Assembly (NCBI GenBank): GCA_001796525.1
Contig: MGMT01000007.1
Coordinates: 1-13,646, forward strand
Source: Chloroflexi bacterium RBG_13_51_52
GTDB taxonomy: Bacteria > Chloroflexota > Dehalococcoidia > Dehalococcoidales > RBG-16-60-22
Direction: 5' to 3'
Length of the DNA stretch: 13,646 bases
Under the pieces are notes generated by a model. That model was not told where the DNA came from. It ran no database searches and saw only the letters and a list, made by a program, of their open reading frames with translations. Positions within the stretch are counted from its first letter, which is position 1; each line of letters begins with the position of its first letter. Made by a program: the position numbers and the translations under genes. Below are positions 7,103 through 13,646 of this stretch, piece after piece.

Positions 7103-8595
7103 CGGAGTTTCCTTATCATTCCCCTTAAAGTCTGCCATAAGCCGTTAGCGGCGTCTAATTTATCCTTCGGGGCTATTCTTTCACCGTAGCGCACGTTTTC
7201 ATACATACCGGTGATGTCTTTCAAAGGCATGCGGCTGTCCGGCACCTTGTTTTCTATGCGCCTGGCGTATTCTTCGGCGGTCTCATGGCGGTGGCGTGGC
7301 AAACCGGAGCGGCCGGCTTCCCACTGCAAATGGCGGTATATCTCCCTGATGTCCAGCTTGCCCATGGCATTTTCATCGAAAACATACGGGGGTGCGGCGG
7401 GGGACTTTCTCTGGAATCTCTGCCCCATCATCTGGAAAAGTAATTTTAAATCGTCTTTTAAGCCGCGCCAACTGAAAAGCGACTCGCGCGTCTCGTCGAT
7501 TTCCTCCAGCGCGCGGCGCTGGCGATATCTGGAGATGGCTTTAGCCAGGAAGAAGATAACAACACTGATGATTATGGCTATTACAAACCACTTGATAATT
7601 TCCGTAACTACCGGGGGTATTTCCGGGTTGGTTATATCCGTAATTCCCGGTATGGTCATATTGCCCGTTTCTTCCGGCGGGAGTGTCTGTTCGCTGCGGA
7701 AGAGGCTCATAAACCATATAATAAATATGGCAATACCTTCAAAGAGGTAAACGAAAGGCCAGATAATATAAGAAAATACCGTCCCCAAAAATCCGAAGAC
7801 CGCTTCGGCGCCGCGTCCTATAGCATTGAAGAAATCCGGGGATAAAGTGGAGGCAACGCCGAAACCGACGAGAATCATCCCGCCGACAACACCCAGCATA
7901 ATCGGCAGCCAGCGCCAGACGGAAGTCAGTTTGGCTTCTTCGCTGGGCATCGTTCTACGCATATTGTAGAGATGACAGATGGCAATCGCCAGCAGCCCGA
8001 AAAAGAAGAAAGCGATGATATTAATGCCGATTTCCGGACCCGGCGTGGGCAGCCTGCCCGATGCACCGGTAACCTGCCAGAGTATAATTAAAATAACCAG
8101 AGCCACCATGCCAAGTATGAAGGAGCGGTAGATATCCCTGAAATAGGAGGTCGACTGCCCCAGCATGATTCCACGCCACCAGAGGTAGATAATCGCCGGT
8201 ATAGCCACCACAATGGGGCTGGGATTGGTAAAAGTATCGCCCAATATCTTCCAGATATGACCGAACCAGCCGCTCTCGAAAAACCCGTACCCGTCGGCAT
8301 ATTCTACCGCCAGCACCAGCAGCATGGTGACCAGGCCGCAGCCGATGACGATAGTCTGGACCGCCCACATCGGCAACTTTTGACTGACGAATATCCTGGT
8401 GACCAGCAGTGAAACCACGATAACGATAATAACGGAAGCCAGACTCAACACCGGGCGGGCTTCGGAAAAAAACGGCCAGACCCCCACCCAGTTCAACCAG
8501 GGAGAAACCCAGAAAGCTTCCATGAGAATGACCGCCAGCGGGTAAAAAACCACCGCCAGCCAGTCGAAATTCTTAATTTTCCCCATCGTTGTCAT
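7093..8595 (-). CDS. Polytopic membrane protein with C-terminal DUF4129 domain
   Basis: A 500-residue integral membrane protein, third gene of a moxR-DUF58 operon. Hydrophobic segments by eye: 12-30, 47-69, 76-97, 125-145, 158-175, 188-208, 228-250, 265-298 (possibly two) and 330-353. A soluble stretch of about 30 residues (299-329, rich in Pro, Glu and Thr) precedes the last membrane segment. The basic region after 355 and residues 413-495 are cytoplasmic by the positive-inside rule. The DUF4129 signature is IREIYRHLQWEAGRSGLPRH at 416-435, then HETAEEYARRI and MYENVRYGE at 464-472. In TgpA-type proteins the same order (membrane region, transglutaminase core, membrane helix, DUF4129) includes a transglutaminase domain; here it is absent. 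Function is unknown; the family is thought to act with MoxR and DUF58 proteins at the envelope. The ATG follows the DUF58 stop directly (TAAATG); a second ATG lies three codons in. Confidence 0.85.
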   Translation of the reverse strand: MTTMGKIKNFDWLAVVFYPLAVILMEAFWVSPWLNWVGVWPFFSEARPVLSLASVIIVIVVSLLVTRIFVSQKLPMWAVQTIVIGCGLVTMLLVLAVEYADGYGFFESGWFGHIWKILGDTFTNPSPIVVAIPAIIYLWWRGIMLGQSTSYFRDIYRSFILGMVALVILIILWQVTGASGRLPTPGPEIGINIIAFFFFGLLAIAICHLYNMRRTMPSEEAKLTSVWRWLPIMLGVVGGMILVGFGVASTLSPDFFNAIGRGAEAVFGFLGTVFSYIIWPFVYLFEGIAIFIIWFMSLFRSEQTLPPEETGNMTIPGITDITNPEIPPVVTEIIKWFVIAIIISVVIFFLAKAISRYRQRRALEEIDETRESLFSWRGLKDDLKLLFQMMGQRFQRKSPAAPPYVFDENAMGKLDIREIYRHLQWEAGRSGLPRHRHETAEEYARRIENKVPDSRMPLKDITGMYENVRYGERIAPKDKLDAANGLWQTLRGMIRKLRGE

Positions 8596-9825
8596 TTAAC
8601 CCGGCGCCTCTTTCAGCCCTATTTGTTTGACCAGTTCCCAGGCGACCTCATCACTGACACGGAAAACAGGAATATGTCCGGCGCTGATTTCCTGACCTTG
8701 AGAGCCTACCGCAATCAAAGCCACGCTCCGCCCCACTCTCTTTAAATCCAGCAATGCTGCCATAAGCTTCTCGTCAGGCTGGGCGGAAATCACTACCAGA
8801 GTGCTGCCCCAGGGGAGACTGCTGGCTTCTTCACGCATGTACCTGACCACCGGTATCGTTTCCACCTGGTGGAGCTGCGCCAGCACTTCCAGTATTCGCA
8901 GCATCTGGTCCGGGTGCTGGCTGTGCGGCACCGTGATCATGCCCTGCGAGAAGCGTGTTATCTGGTTAACATACAGCCCGACGCGAAAGCCGGCGTTCAA
9001 AGCATGCTGGGAAATCGAAGCTGCGGTGATGATGCCGAGTTCCTGCAGCTGGTAAATACTGCCCCATAAAGGCGCTCTCAAAGTGCGCACATCGAGGAAA
9101 ATGCTGATATCTATGGTAGTTGTCGGCTCGTACACCTTGGTCTGCAATTTGCCGAGCCGGGCGGTACTCTTCCAGTGTATCCGCTTCAGGCTGTCGCCGG
9201 GCTGGTATTCCCTGACTCCGGCCGTAAGCACGGGGTCCTGGAAAAGGTGATGTTTCAACCGGATATCGCCGAAGAGTTGCTGCGAAGGTATGCCCAGCTT
9301 TTCCAGAGGCACCAGACGGGGATACACCAGAAGATAGTCCAGTTTATCAATCTGCATATCTCTGCGGAAGAATCCAAAAAGGTCGCCTGACTGAATACGC
9401 GTGGGCCCGAAAACAAAAGCGCCCCGCTGCGGGCACTTAATGGGGAAGCGACGCTTTACCTTGTGGTACATGCCGATGGGAAAGATATTGGTGAGGGTGA
9501 CGCGGTCTTCATGAGAGGATGAAGCTTTGCCTTTCAGAAGGTCCAGCTTCTCCGGCAGCTCGTCTTCTATTTTAAGCCACGGCAAAGGCAGGGGCTTACG
9601 ATTGACAACCTCGATTTCAAAGACGACTTCTTCGCCGAAAAAGACCTGGTGATGACTCAACCGGCGAGTGTATTCGATGCGGCGGAGACAATACTTGTTC
9701 CAGAGTCGCGATACACCGCCGGTCAGGATAAAAAGCAAGGAAACCAGAGCAAGCGGCACCTGATGGAGCACCAGACTCACAATAAAGATGATTACGGCGA
9801 TAAAAATCCAGTGGTCGCCCCGCAT
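8596..9825 (-). CDS. DUF58 domain-containing membrane-anchored protein
   Basis: A 409-residue protein with two N-terminal membrane helices (about 5-20 and 23-38) followed by a large soluble part. Residues 55-150 look like a beta-rich region (VNRKPLPLPWLKIEDELPE at 74-92) common in DUF58 proteins. The DUF58 signature is REYQPGDSLKRIHWKSTARL at 205-224, followed by FLDV at 243-246 and a vWA-like alpha/beta fold to the C-terminus. I do not see a complete DxSxS metal site; the D-I-S at 239-241 and D245 region is degenerate. DUF58 proteins are typical partners of MoxR AAA+ ATPases, probably as substrates or adaptors. The ATG at 9825 sits 3 bases after the moxR stop, with GGGGAGG inside the last moxR codons as ribosome site, so the genes are translationally coupled. 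Confidence 0.9.
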   Translation of the reverse strand: MRGDHWIFIAVIIFIVSLVLHQVPLALVSLLFILTGGVSRLWNKYCLRRIEYTRRLSHHQVFFGEEVVFEIEVVNRKPLPLPWLKIEDELPEKLDLLKGKASSSHEDRVTLTNIFPIGMYHKVKRRFPIKCPQRGAFVFGPTRIQSGDLFGFFRRDMQIDKLDYLLVYPRLVPLEKLGIPSQQLFGDIRLKHHLFQDPVLTAGVREYQPGDSLKRIHWKSTARLGKLQTKVYEPTTTIDISIFLDVRTLRAPLWGSIYQLQELGIITAASISQHALNAGFRVGLYVNQITRFSQGMITVPHSQHPDQMLRILEVLAQLHQVETIPVVRYMREEASSLPWGSTLVVISAQPDEKLMAALLDLKRVGRSVALIAVGSQGQEISAGHIPVFRVSDEVAWELVKQIGLKEAPG

Positions 9826-9828
9826 TCC

Positions 9829-10806
9829 CTATGCCTCCCCGGCGACGCCTTCGTCTTCTACCGGCACAAAAACAGAATCTTTAATCTCCTTTAAAGTCTC
9901 TTCCGCTTTTTGCCCGCGCAGCCGGCTTTCCGACTTGGGGATGATGCGGTGAATCAATACGGGGGTCATCAGGTATTTAATATCATCCGGGTTCACGAAA
10001 GCCCTGCCCCGGATAGCGGCAAACGCCTGGGAGGCGTTATAAAGTGCCAGCATCGCCCGGGGACTGGCGCCGAGTTCGACGGCAGCATTTTTCCGGGTGG
10101 CATGGACCAGGCGGATGATATAATCTTCGACATCAGCGGCGACATGCACCTCGCGGCACTCATGCTGCATTTTTATCAATTCATCGGCGGAAATAACCGA
10201 AGATAACCCTTCAAGCGGGTCGTCCCGGCGGAAACGCGAGAGAATAGCTCGGTCGTCCTCAAGTGAGGGGTATCCTATCTGTATTTTCATTAAAAAGCGG
10301 TCGAGTTGGGCTTCGGGGAGGGGAAAGGTGCCTTCCAGTTCGATGGGATTCTGGGTTGCCATGACCAGGAAGGGGCGGGGTAAAGGACGGGTCTCTCCTT
10401 CGGTGGTAACCTGGCGTTCCTGCATTGCCTCCAGCAGCGCCGACTGCGTTCTTGGGGTGGCGCGGTTGATTTCGTCCGCCAGCACTACCTGCGACATCAC
10501 GGGGCCCGGGCGGTACTCAAAGTCAGAAGTTTTCTGGTTGAAGATATAAGTGCCGGTAATATCGGATGGCAGTAAGTCCGGGGTGCATTGAATACGACGG
10601 AAGGAGCAGCCGAGTGATTTTGCCAGGGATTTCGCCAGGACGGTTTTGCCCAGGCCCGGCACGTCCTCCAGGAGAATGTGCCCTTCGCAGAGTAAAGCGA
10701 CTATCGCCAGCTCGACAACTTCACCCTTGCCGACGATAACACGTTCCACGTTTTCTTTTATCCTGCCGGCGGCTGCCTTGATACGCTGTACGTCTTTTTC
10801 TTCCAT
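9829..10806 (-). CDS. MoxR-family AAA+ ATPase
   Basis: A cytoplasmic AAA+ ATPase of 325 residues, the normal MoxR length, thought to act as a chaperone that remodels or inserts metal into partner proteins with vWA-like domains. Walker A is EDVPGLGKT at 47-55, Walker B VVLADEINRA at 107-116, sensor 1 ATQNP at 150-154, the Arg-containing LPEAQLDRF at 163-171 follows, and sensor 2 is GASPR at 246-250. C-terminal residues 210-290 form the helical lid. It is first in a three-gene operon with DUF58 and DUF4129 genes, the classical MoxR arrangement. The ATG at 10806 has only a weak ribosome site (AGAAAG about 13 bases upstream), but no better start is visible and the protein begins at the usual place. 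Identity is secure; the client is not known beyond the operon partners. Confidence 0.95.
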   Translation of the reverse strand: MEEKDVQRIKAAAGRIKENVERVIVGKGEVVELAIVALLCEGHILLEDVPGLGKTVLAKSLAKSLGCSFRRIQCTPDLLPSDITGTYIFNQKTSDFEYRPGPVMSQVVLADEINRATPRTQSALLEAMQERQVTTEGETRPLPRPFLVMATQNPIELEGTFPLPEAQLDRFLMKIQIGYPSLEDDRAILSRFRRDDPLEGLSSVISADELIKMQHECREVHVAADVEDYIIRLVHATRKNAAVELGASPRAMLALYNASQAFAAIRGRAFVNPDDIKYLMTPVLIHRIIPKSESRLRGQKAEETLKEIKDSVFVPVEDEGVAGEA

Positions 10807-10830
10807 TTATTAAATCGCTTTCTATATCTA

Positions 10831-10857
10831 ATTATAACAACTCTGAATATTATAACA
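10831..10857 (-). promoter_or_regulatory. Tandem extended -10 promoters ahead of moxR
   Basis: On the minus strand the nonamer TGTTATAAT occurs twice, at 10857-10849 and 10839-10831, 18 bases apart. Each is an extended -10 element with a perfect TATAAT. Neither has a good -35. The pair sits in the 71-base gap between the CNNM-like gene stop and the moxR ATG, so moxR has its own promoter even though the upstream gene runs the same way. Confidence 0.55.
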
Positions 10858-10877
10858 GTTTAACTATTTTATGGCTA

Positions 10878-11894
10878 TTAAACGTCATATTCATCAAGGA
10901 TACTGCCGACCATTTGTTCCAGGATATCTTCCAGCGTAAGAAGGCCGGTAATATCGCCCTGTTCATCGAGGACGACCGCCTGGTGCATTTTTCGGCTTTT
11001 GAAATGCCGGAGCTGGCTGTTGATTTTTTTATTTTCCGAGATGAAATAAGGCGGCCGGATAAGCTTTTTCATGGAACGCAATTTCATGTTTCCTCTTTTT
11101 TTACCGAGGAGGTCTTTGGCATGGATAAAGCCGATTATTTCCTGGGTCTTACTGTTTTTTACAGGGTAACGCGAAAAGCCGTGTCTTTTTATAGTCTTTA
11201 ATGCCTGATCAATGGTCTGTTCCGATGTTAAAGTTACCATACGCCTCTTGGGCACCATAACATCAGCCACAGATTTATCATTCAGGGTAAAGATCTTGGC
11301 AAGCATGTCCTTTTCTTCGGCAGATATGGAGCCATCCTCCCAGCTCATGTTGATTAAGGTCTTGACCTCTCCCTCCGTTACGATATCCCGGCGGGTACGG
11401 GAGATATCAATATCCACGAGGAGCAGTAATTTCCGGACCAGGAATGTCGCTCCGGCGATTACAGGTTGGAAAATGGTCATGATTCCCTTGAGTATTGGCG
11501 CAGTGAGGAGAGAGATACGTTCGCTGTGGTACCTGGCATATACCTTGGGTGTTATTTCAGCGAATATTAGGATAATGACCGTGAGTACGGCGGTAACATA
11601 AATTATACCCGCATCGCCCCATAGGGAAAGCGCAATAGCGGTCGCGATAGCCGACATGGCGACATTGACGAGATTATTACCGAGTAGAATCGTCCCGATA
11701 AGCTTTTCCGGTTTTTCCAGAATTCCTTCAACAATTTTAACGCCGCGCTTATGTTTTTTTGCTACCTGGCGCAGGCGGACCCGGTTGACCGTCATGAGGG
11801 CGGTCTCCGAGCCGGAAAAGAAGGCGGAGCAGCCAAGCAGCAGCACTATCAATATCCACAATGATATCTGCGGCGCAATTCCCAAACCACTCAT
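10878..11894 (-). CDS. CNNM/CBS-pair membrane protein (HlyC/CorC family), lacking the CorC domain
   Basis: A 338-residue membrane protein of the CNNM (DUF21) family, associated with Mg2+ or Co2+ efflux or homeostasis. The CNNM membrane domain spans 8-165 with helices near 11-33, 66-90, 96-118 and 130-160. Family motifs are FFSGSETALMTVNRVRL at 25-41, GNNLVN at 72-77 and AEITPKVYARYHSE at 112-125. An acidic linker (TEGEVKTLINMSWEDGSI, 173-190) leads into two CBS domains: about 209-264, opening DVMVPKRRMV, and about 272-330, ending GLLTLEDILEQMVG. CBS pairs bind adenine nucleotides and regulate transport. Typical relatives (about 420-440 residues) continue with a C-terminal CorC_HlyC domain; this one stops at DEYDV. 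The ATG has an excellent AGGAGGT ribosome site. 'Hemolysin' in older annotation is misleading. The transported ion cannot be decided from sequence. Confidence 0.92.
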   Translation of the reverse strand: MSGLGIAPQISLWILIVLLLGCSAFFSGSETALMTVNRVRLRQVAKKHKRGVKIVEGILEKPEKLIGTILLGNNLVNVAMSAIATAIALSLWGDAGIIYVTAVLTVIILIFAEITPKVYARYHSERISLLTAPILKGIMTIFQPVIAGATFLVRKLLLLVDIDISRTRRDIVTEGEVKTLINMSWEDGSISAEEKDMLAKIFTLNDKSVADVMVPKRRMVTLTSEQTIDQALKTIKRHGFSRYPVKNSKTQEIIGFIHAKDLLGKKRGNMKLRSMKKLIRPPYFISENKKINSQLRHFKSRKMHQAVVLDEQGDITGLLTLEDILEQMVGSILDEYDV

Positions 11895-11899
11895 GCTGT

Positions 11900-11906
11900 A
11901 CCTCCT
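11900..11906 (-). promoter_or_regulatory. Consensus ribosome binding site of the CNNM gene
   Basis: The minus strand reads AGGAGGT, a full match to the anti-Shine-Dalgarno sequence, five bases before the ATG at 11894. It fixes the start and predicts efficient translation. Confidence 0.75.
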
Positions 11907-11933
11907 GTGTTACAGCGTTCTGACAGATATTAG

Positions 11934-11962
11934 ATTATACCAAGATGATAATCCTTAGTGAA
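11934..11962 (-). promoter_or_regulatory. Promoter for the CNNM gene
   Basis: Minus-strand -35 TTCACT (11962-11957), a 17-base spacer, then TATAAT (11939-11934) preceded by TGG, giving an extended -10 TGGTATAAT. Predicted start is near 11927, with a leader of about 33 bases. It is divergent from the promoter of the oxidoreductase gene. Confidence 0.6.
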
Positions 11963-12054
11963 GAACGCCTCTATTATTTTACATTATTTTTCATACACGC
12001 ACCTATGTCAAAACATTTTTTAAATATTATCAGCTTTAAAAGGCAGATTAATTC

Positions 12055-12083
12055 TTGAAAACACACGTGCTATATGACACAAT
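12055..12083 (+). promoter_or_regulatory. Putative promoter of the 2-oxoacid oxidoreductase gene
   Basis: TTGAAA at 12055-12060 and CACAAT at 12078-12083 are 17 bases apart. The -10 is a 4 of 6 match, so this is tentative. Start would be near 12090, leaving a short leader containing the ribosome site AGGGAGGGG at 12093-12101. The AT-rich stretch upstream (about 11970-12055) shows no other clear signal. Confidence 0.35.
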
Positions 12084-12104
12084 CCAGAATAGAGGGAGGG
12101 GAAA

Positions 12105-13646
12105 ATGACGATAGATTTTAACGTTATGGCGGGAGGGGAAGCGGGACAGGGCGTCCAGTCAGTAGGAGCGATACTCGCCAGGACATTCGCCCGGGGCGGG
12201 CTGAACGTTTTCGCCGACCAGGACTACGAGAGTAGGGTGAGAGGGGGGCATAATTTTTTCCGGATAAGGGCAAAAACAGATGAGGTTCTGGCGCTTTCGC
12301 CGGAACTGGATATTCTCGTTGCGTTGAATAAGGAGTCAATAGAACTGCATACAAAGGAGCTTAAAGAGGGCGGAGTGGTCATCTACGACGAAGAACAAAC
12401 GAAAACCAGAGCCCAAGGAGACAGGTTCTTTAATGTGCCTTTTAACAGACTGGCGATGGATACAGCTAAGAATAAATTAATGTCTAACACGATAGCCGCG
12501 GGAGCGGCGGCGGGGCTGATAGATTACGACTTCAACCTGCTGGCGGGAATCCTGGAAAAAGAATTCGCGCGGTATGGTGAAAGTACTACTGAAGACAATA
12601 TCGCCGCTGCCAGAGCAGGCTACAACTACGCTAAAGAGCATGGGAAAAAGTTTTCCCTGCCGAAAATCAGACCACCAAAAAGACAGAATAAAAAAATCCT
12701 GCTTAACGGCAACGAGGCTTTATGCCTCGGGGCTTTAGCCGCGGGATGCAGGTTCGTGGCGGGATATCCGATGACGCCTTCAAGTTCTATCCTCGAATAC
12801 ATGGCGGACAAGGGGCGGCAATACGGGGCTGTGATGATGCACGTCGAGGATGAAATAGCGGCGATGAACATGGCTGTCGGGGCGGGGTACGCCGGGGCAA
12901 GAGCCATGGTAGCTACTTCCGGGGGAGGATTCGCCCTGATGGTAGAAGCCCTGGCGCTGGCCGGCATGACCGAAACACCGGTGGTGGTCGTCCTCGGACA
13001 GCGTCCGGGCCCAGCGACAGGACTACCCACGCGTACGGAACAGGGAGAACTACTCTTTGCGATGCACGCCGGTCACGGCGAATTTCCGCGCGCGGTGCTG
13101 GCGCCGGCTACCGCTAAAGAGGCTTTTTATTCAGCCGTGAAAGCCTTTAACCTGGCGGAGAAATACCAGACGCCGGTAATAATCCTCACCGACCATCACC
13201 TAGCTTCTTCTTATGCCACCATGGATGCGTTCGACCTGTCTCAAGTAGAGATTGAACGCGGGGCGCTTTTGACCGATGAAGAAGCTAATAATCAGACCGA
13301 TTATAAAAGGCACCTGGTAACGGCATCCGGAATATCTCCCCGGGCGCTGCCGGGGCAGGGCAAAGCGCTGGTGGTCACCGACTCCGATGAGCACGACGAA
13401 TCTGGGCATATGATAGAGGACGCCGCCACACGCAATCAACAGGTGGAAAAGCGCCTGCGCAAACTGAACGGACTGAAGCAGGAAATAACCGAACCGGAGT
13501 TCCACCATACTAAAGGGGCGGGGATAACGCTAATCGGGTGGGGCAGCACTTACGGCGCCATCCGTGAAGCCGCAGATATCCTGAAAAAAGAAGGACATGC
13601 AGTCAATACGTTGCATTTCCTTCAGCTATGGCCCTTCCCGTCGCAG
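12105..13646 (+). CDS. 2-oxoacid:acceptor oxidoreductase, fused gamma-alpha subunit (3' end outside window)
   Basis: The frame is open from ATG 12105 to the window end, 514 residues, with the last part missing (relatives usually have about 560-620). These enzymes oxidatively decarboxylate 2-oxoacids (2-oxoglutarate, pyruvate or branched-chain) to acyl-CoA and reduce ferredoxin, or run in reverse for CO2 fixation. Residues 1-185 are the gamma domain, beginning with MAGGEAGQGVQSVGAILA (8-25). Residues about 198-390 are the alpha (pyrimidine-side ThDP) domain: YPMTPSS at 221-227, HVEDEIAAMNMAVGA at 246-260, TSGGGFALM at 271-279, and PGPATGLPTRTEQGEL at 301-316. Domain II starts near 470 (GAGITLIGWGSTYG). 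The fused arrangement resembles KorA/VorB-type 2-oxoglutarate oxidoreductases, but substrate cannot be fixed from this part. No ferredoxin-type cysteine cluster is present in it. A beta subunit gene should follow downstream. A good AGGGAGGGG ribosome site supports the start. Confidence 0.93.
   Translation, partial: MTIDFNVMAGGEAGQGVQSVGAILARTFARGGLNVFADQDYESRVRGGHNFFRIRAKTDEVLALSPELDILVALNKESIELHTKELKEGGVVIYDEEQTKTRAQGDRFFNVPFNRLAMDTAKNKLMSNTIAAGAAAGLIDYDFNLLAGILEKEFARYGESTTEDNIAAARAGYNYAKEHGKKFSLPKIRPPKRQNKKILLNGNEALCLGALAAGCRFVAGYPMTPSSSILEYMADKGRQYGAVMMHVEDEIAAMNMAVGAGYAGARAMVATSGGGFALMVEALALAGMTETPVVVVLGQRPGPATGLPTRTEQGELLFAMHAGHGEFPRAVLAPATAKEAFYSAVKAFNLAEKYQTPVIILTDHHLASSYATMDAFDLSQVEIERGALLTDEEANNQTDYKRHLVTASGISPRALPGQGKALVVTDSDEHDESGHMIEDAATRNQQVEKRLRKLNGLKQEITEPEFHHTKGAGITLIGWGSTYGAIREAADILKKEGHAVNTLHFLQLWPFPSQ

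Noticed and set aside
7211..7750. 179-residue plus-strand open frame opposite the DUF4129 gene
   Set aside because: Antisense to a well-supported coding region with the DUF4129 signature; composition (rich in Ser, Arg and Ile) fits a shadow frame.
11212..11601. 129-residue plus-strand frame opposite the CNNM gene
   Set aside because: Antisense to the CNNM and CBS coding frame, whose motifs are intact; no own start signals.
12064..12069. CACGTG palindrome near the oxidoreductase promoter
   Set aside because: A single 6-base palindrome is expected by chance at this window size and no second copy is seen nearby.
12626..13030. 134-residue minus-strand frame inside the oxidoreductase gene
   Set aside because: The plus strand over these bases encodes the hallmark YPMTPS and PGPATGLPT motifs; the minus-strand product is a Pro/Ala/Ser-rich shadow.

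Overview
The window is ordinary, gene-dense bacterial chromosome. It holds eleven protein genes, two of which run off the window edges. I see no RNA genes, insertion sequences, CRISPR arrays or long repeats. Gene content points to an anaerobe or facultative anaerobe: a 2-oxoacid:ferredoxin-type oxidoreductase, and an Fe-S/FMN/FAD reductase of the 2,4-dienoyl-CoA reductase / trimethylamine dehydrogenase type. The overall flavour resembles Chloroflexota (Dehalococcoidia-like) or a deltaproteobacterial lineage. That is an inference from gene families and style; no marker gene in the window settles it.

Layout. (1) Bases 1-3042, plus strand: a malate/lactate dehydrogenase family gene, complete except for the first base of its start codon, then a 690-residue flavin/Fe-S oxidoreductase 40 bases downstream. 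(2) Bases 3092-4656, plus strand: a promoter, elongation factor P, and 3 bases later its lysyl-modifying enzyme EpmA. This is a substrate-enzyme pair in one transcription unit. (3) Bases 4665-5197, plus strand: a single universal stress protein gene with its own promoter. (4) Bases 5210-7051, minus strand: a ThiF/MoeB-type adenylyltransferase followed by a coiled-coil SnoaL-like protein, with a clear promoter. (5) Bases 7077-10857, minus strand: a moxR - DUF58 - DUF4129 membrane protein operon, tightly packed and closed by a hairpin terminator that overlaps the last stop codon. (6) Bases 10878-11962, minus strand: a CNNM/CBS-pair membrane protein lacking the usual C-terminal CorC domain. (7) Bases 12055-13646, plus strand, divergent from (6): a fused gamma-alpha subunit of a 2-oxoacid:acceptor oxidoreductase, cut off by the window end.

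How the genes work together. EF-P and EpmA form a translation-rescue module for polyproline stretches. MoxR, DUF58 and DUF4129 proteins form a conserved membrane-associated AAA+ chaperone module that elsewhere usually includes a transglutaminase, which is missing here. The dehydrogenase, the flavoprotein and the oxidoreductase subunit all fit central carbon and redox metabolism, but nothing in the sequence ties them into one pathway.

I did not find a clearly new biological system. The most interesting points are a TgpA-like membrane protein with no transglutaminase core, an OYE-family enzyme in which three key active-site positions look replaced, a CorC-less CNNM protein, a ThiF protein with a non-rhodanese C-terminal domain, and the repeated use of extended -10 promoters, including a tandem pair ahead of moxR.
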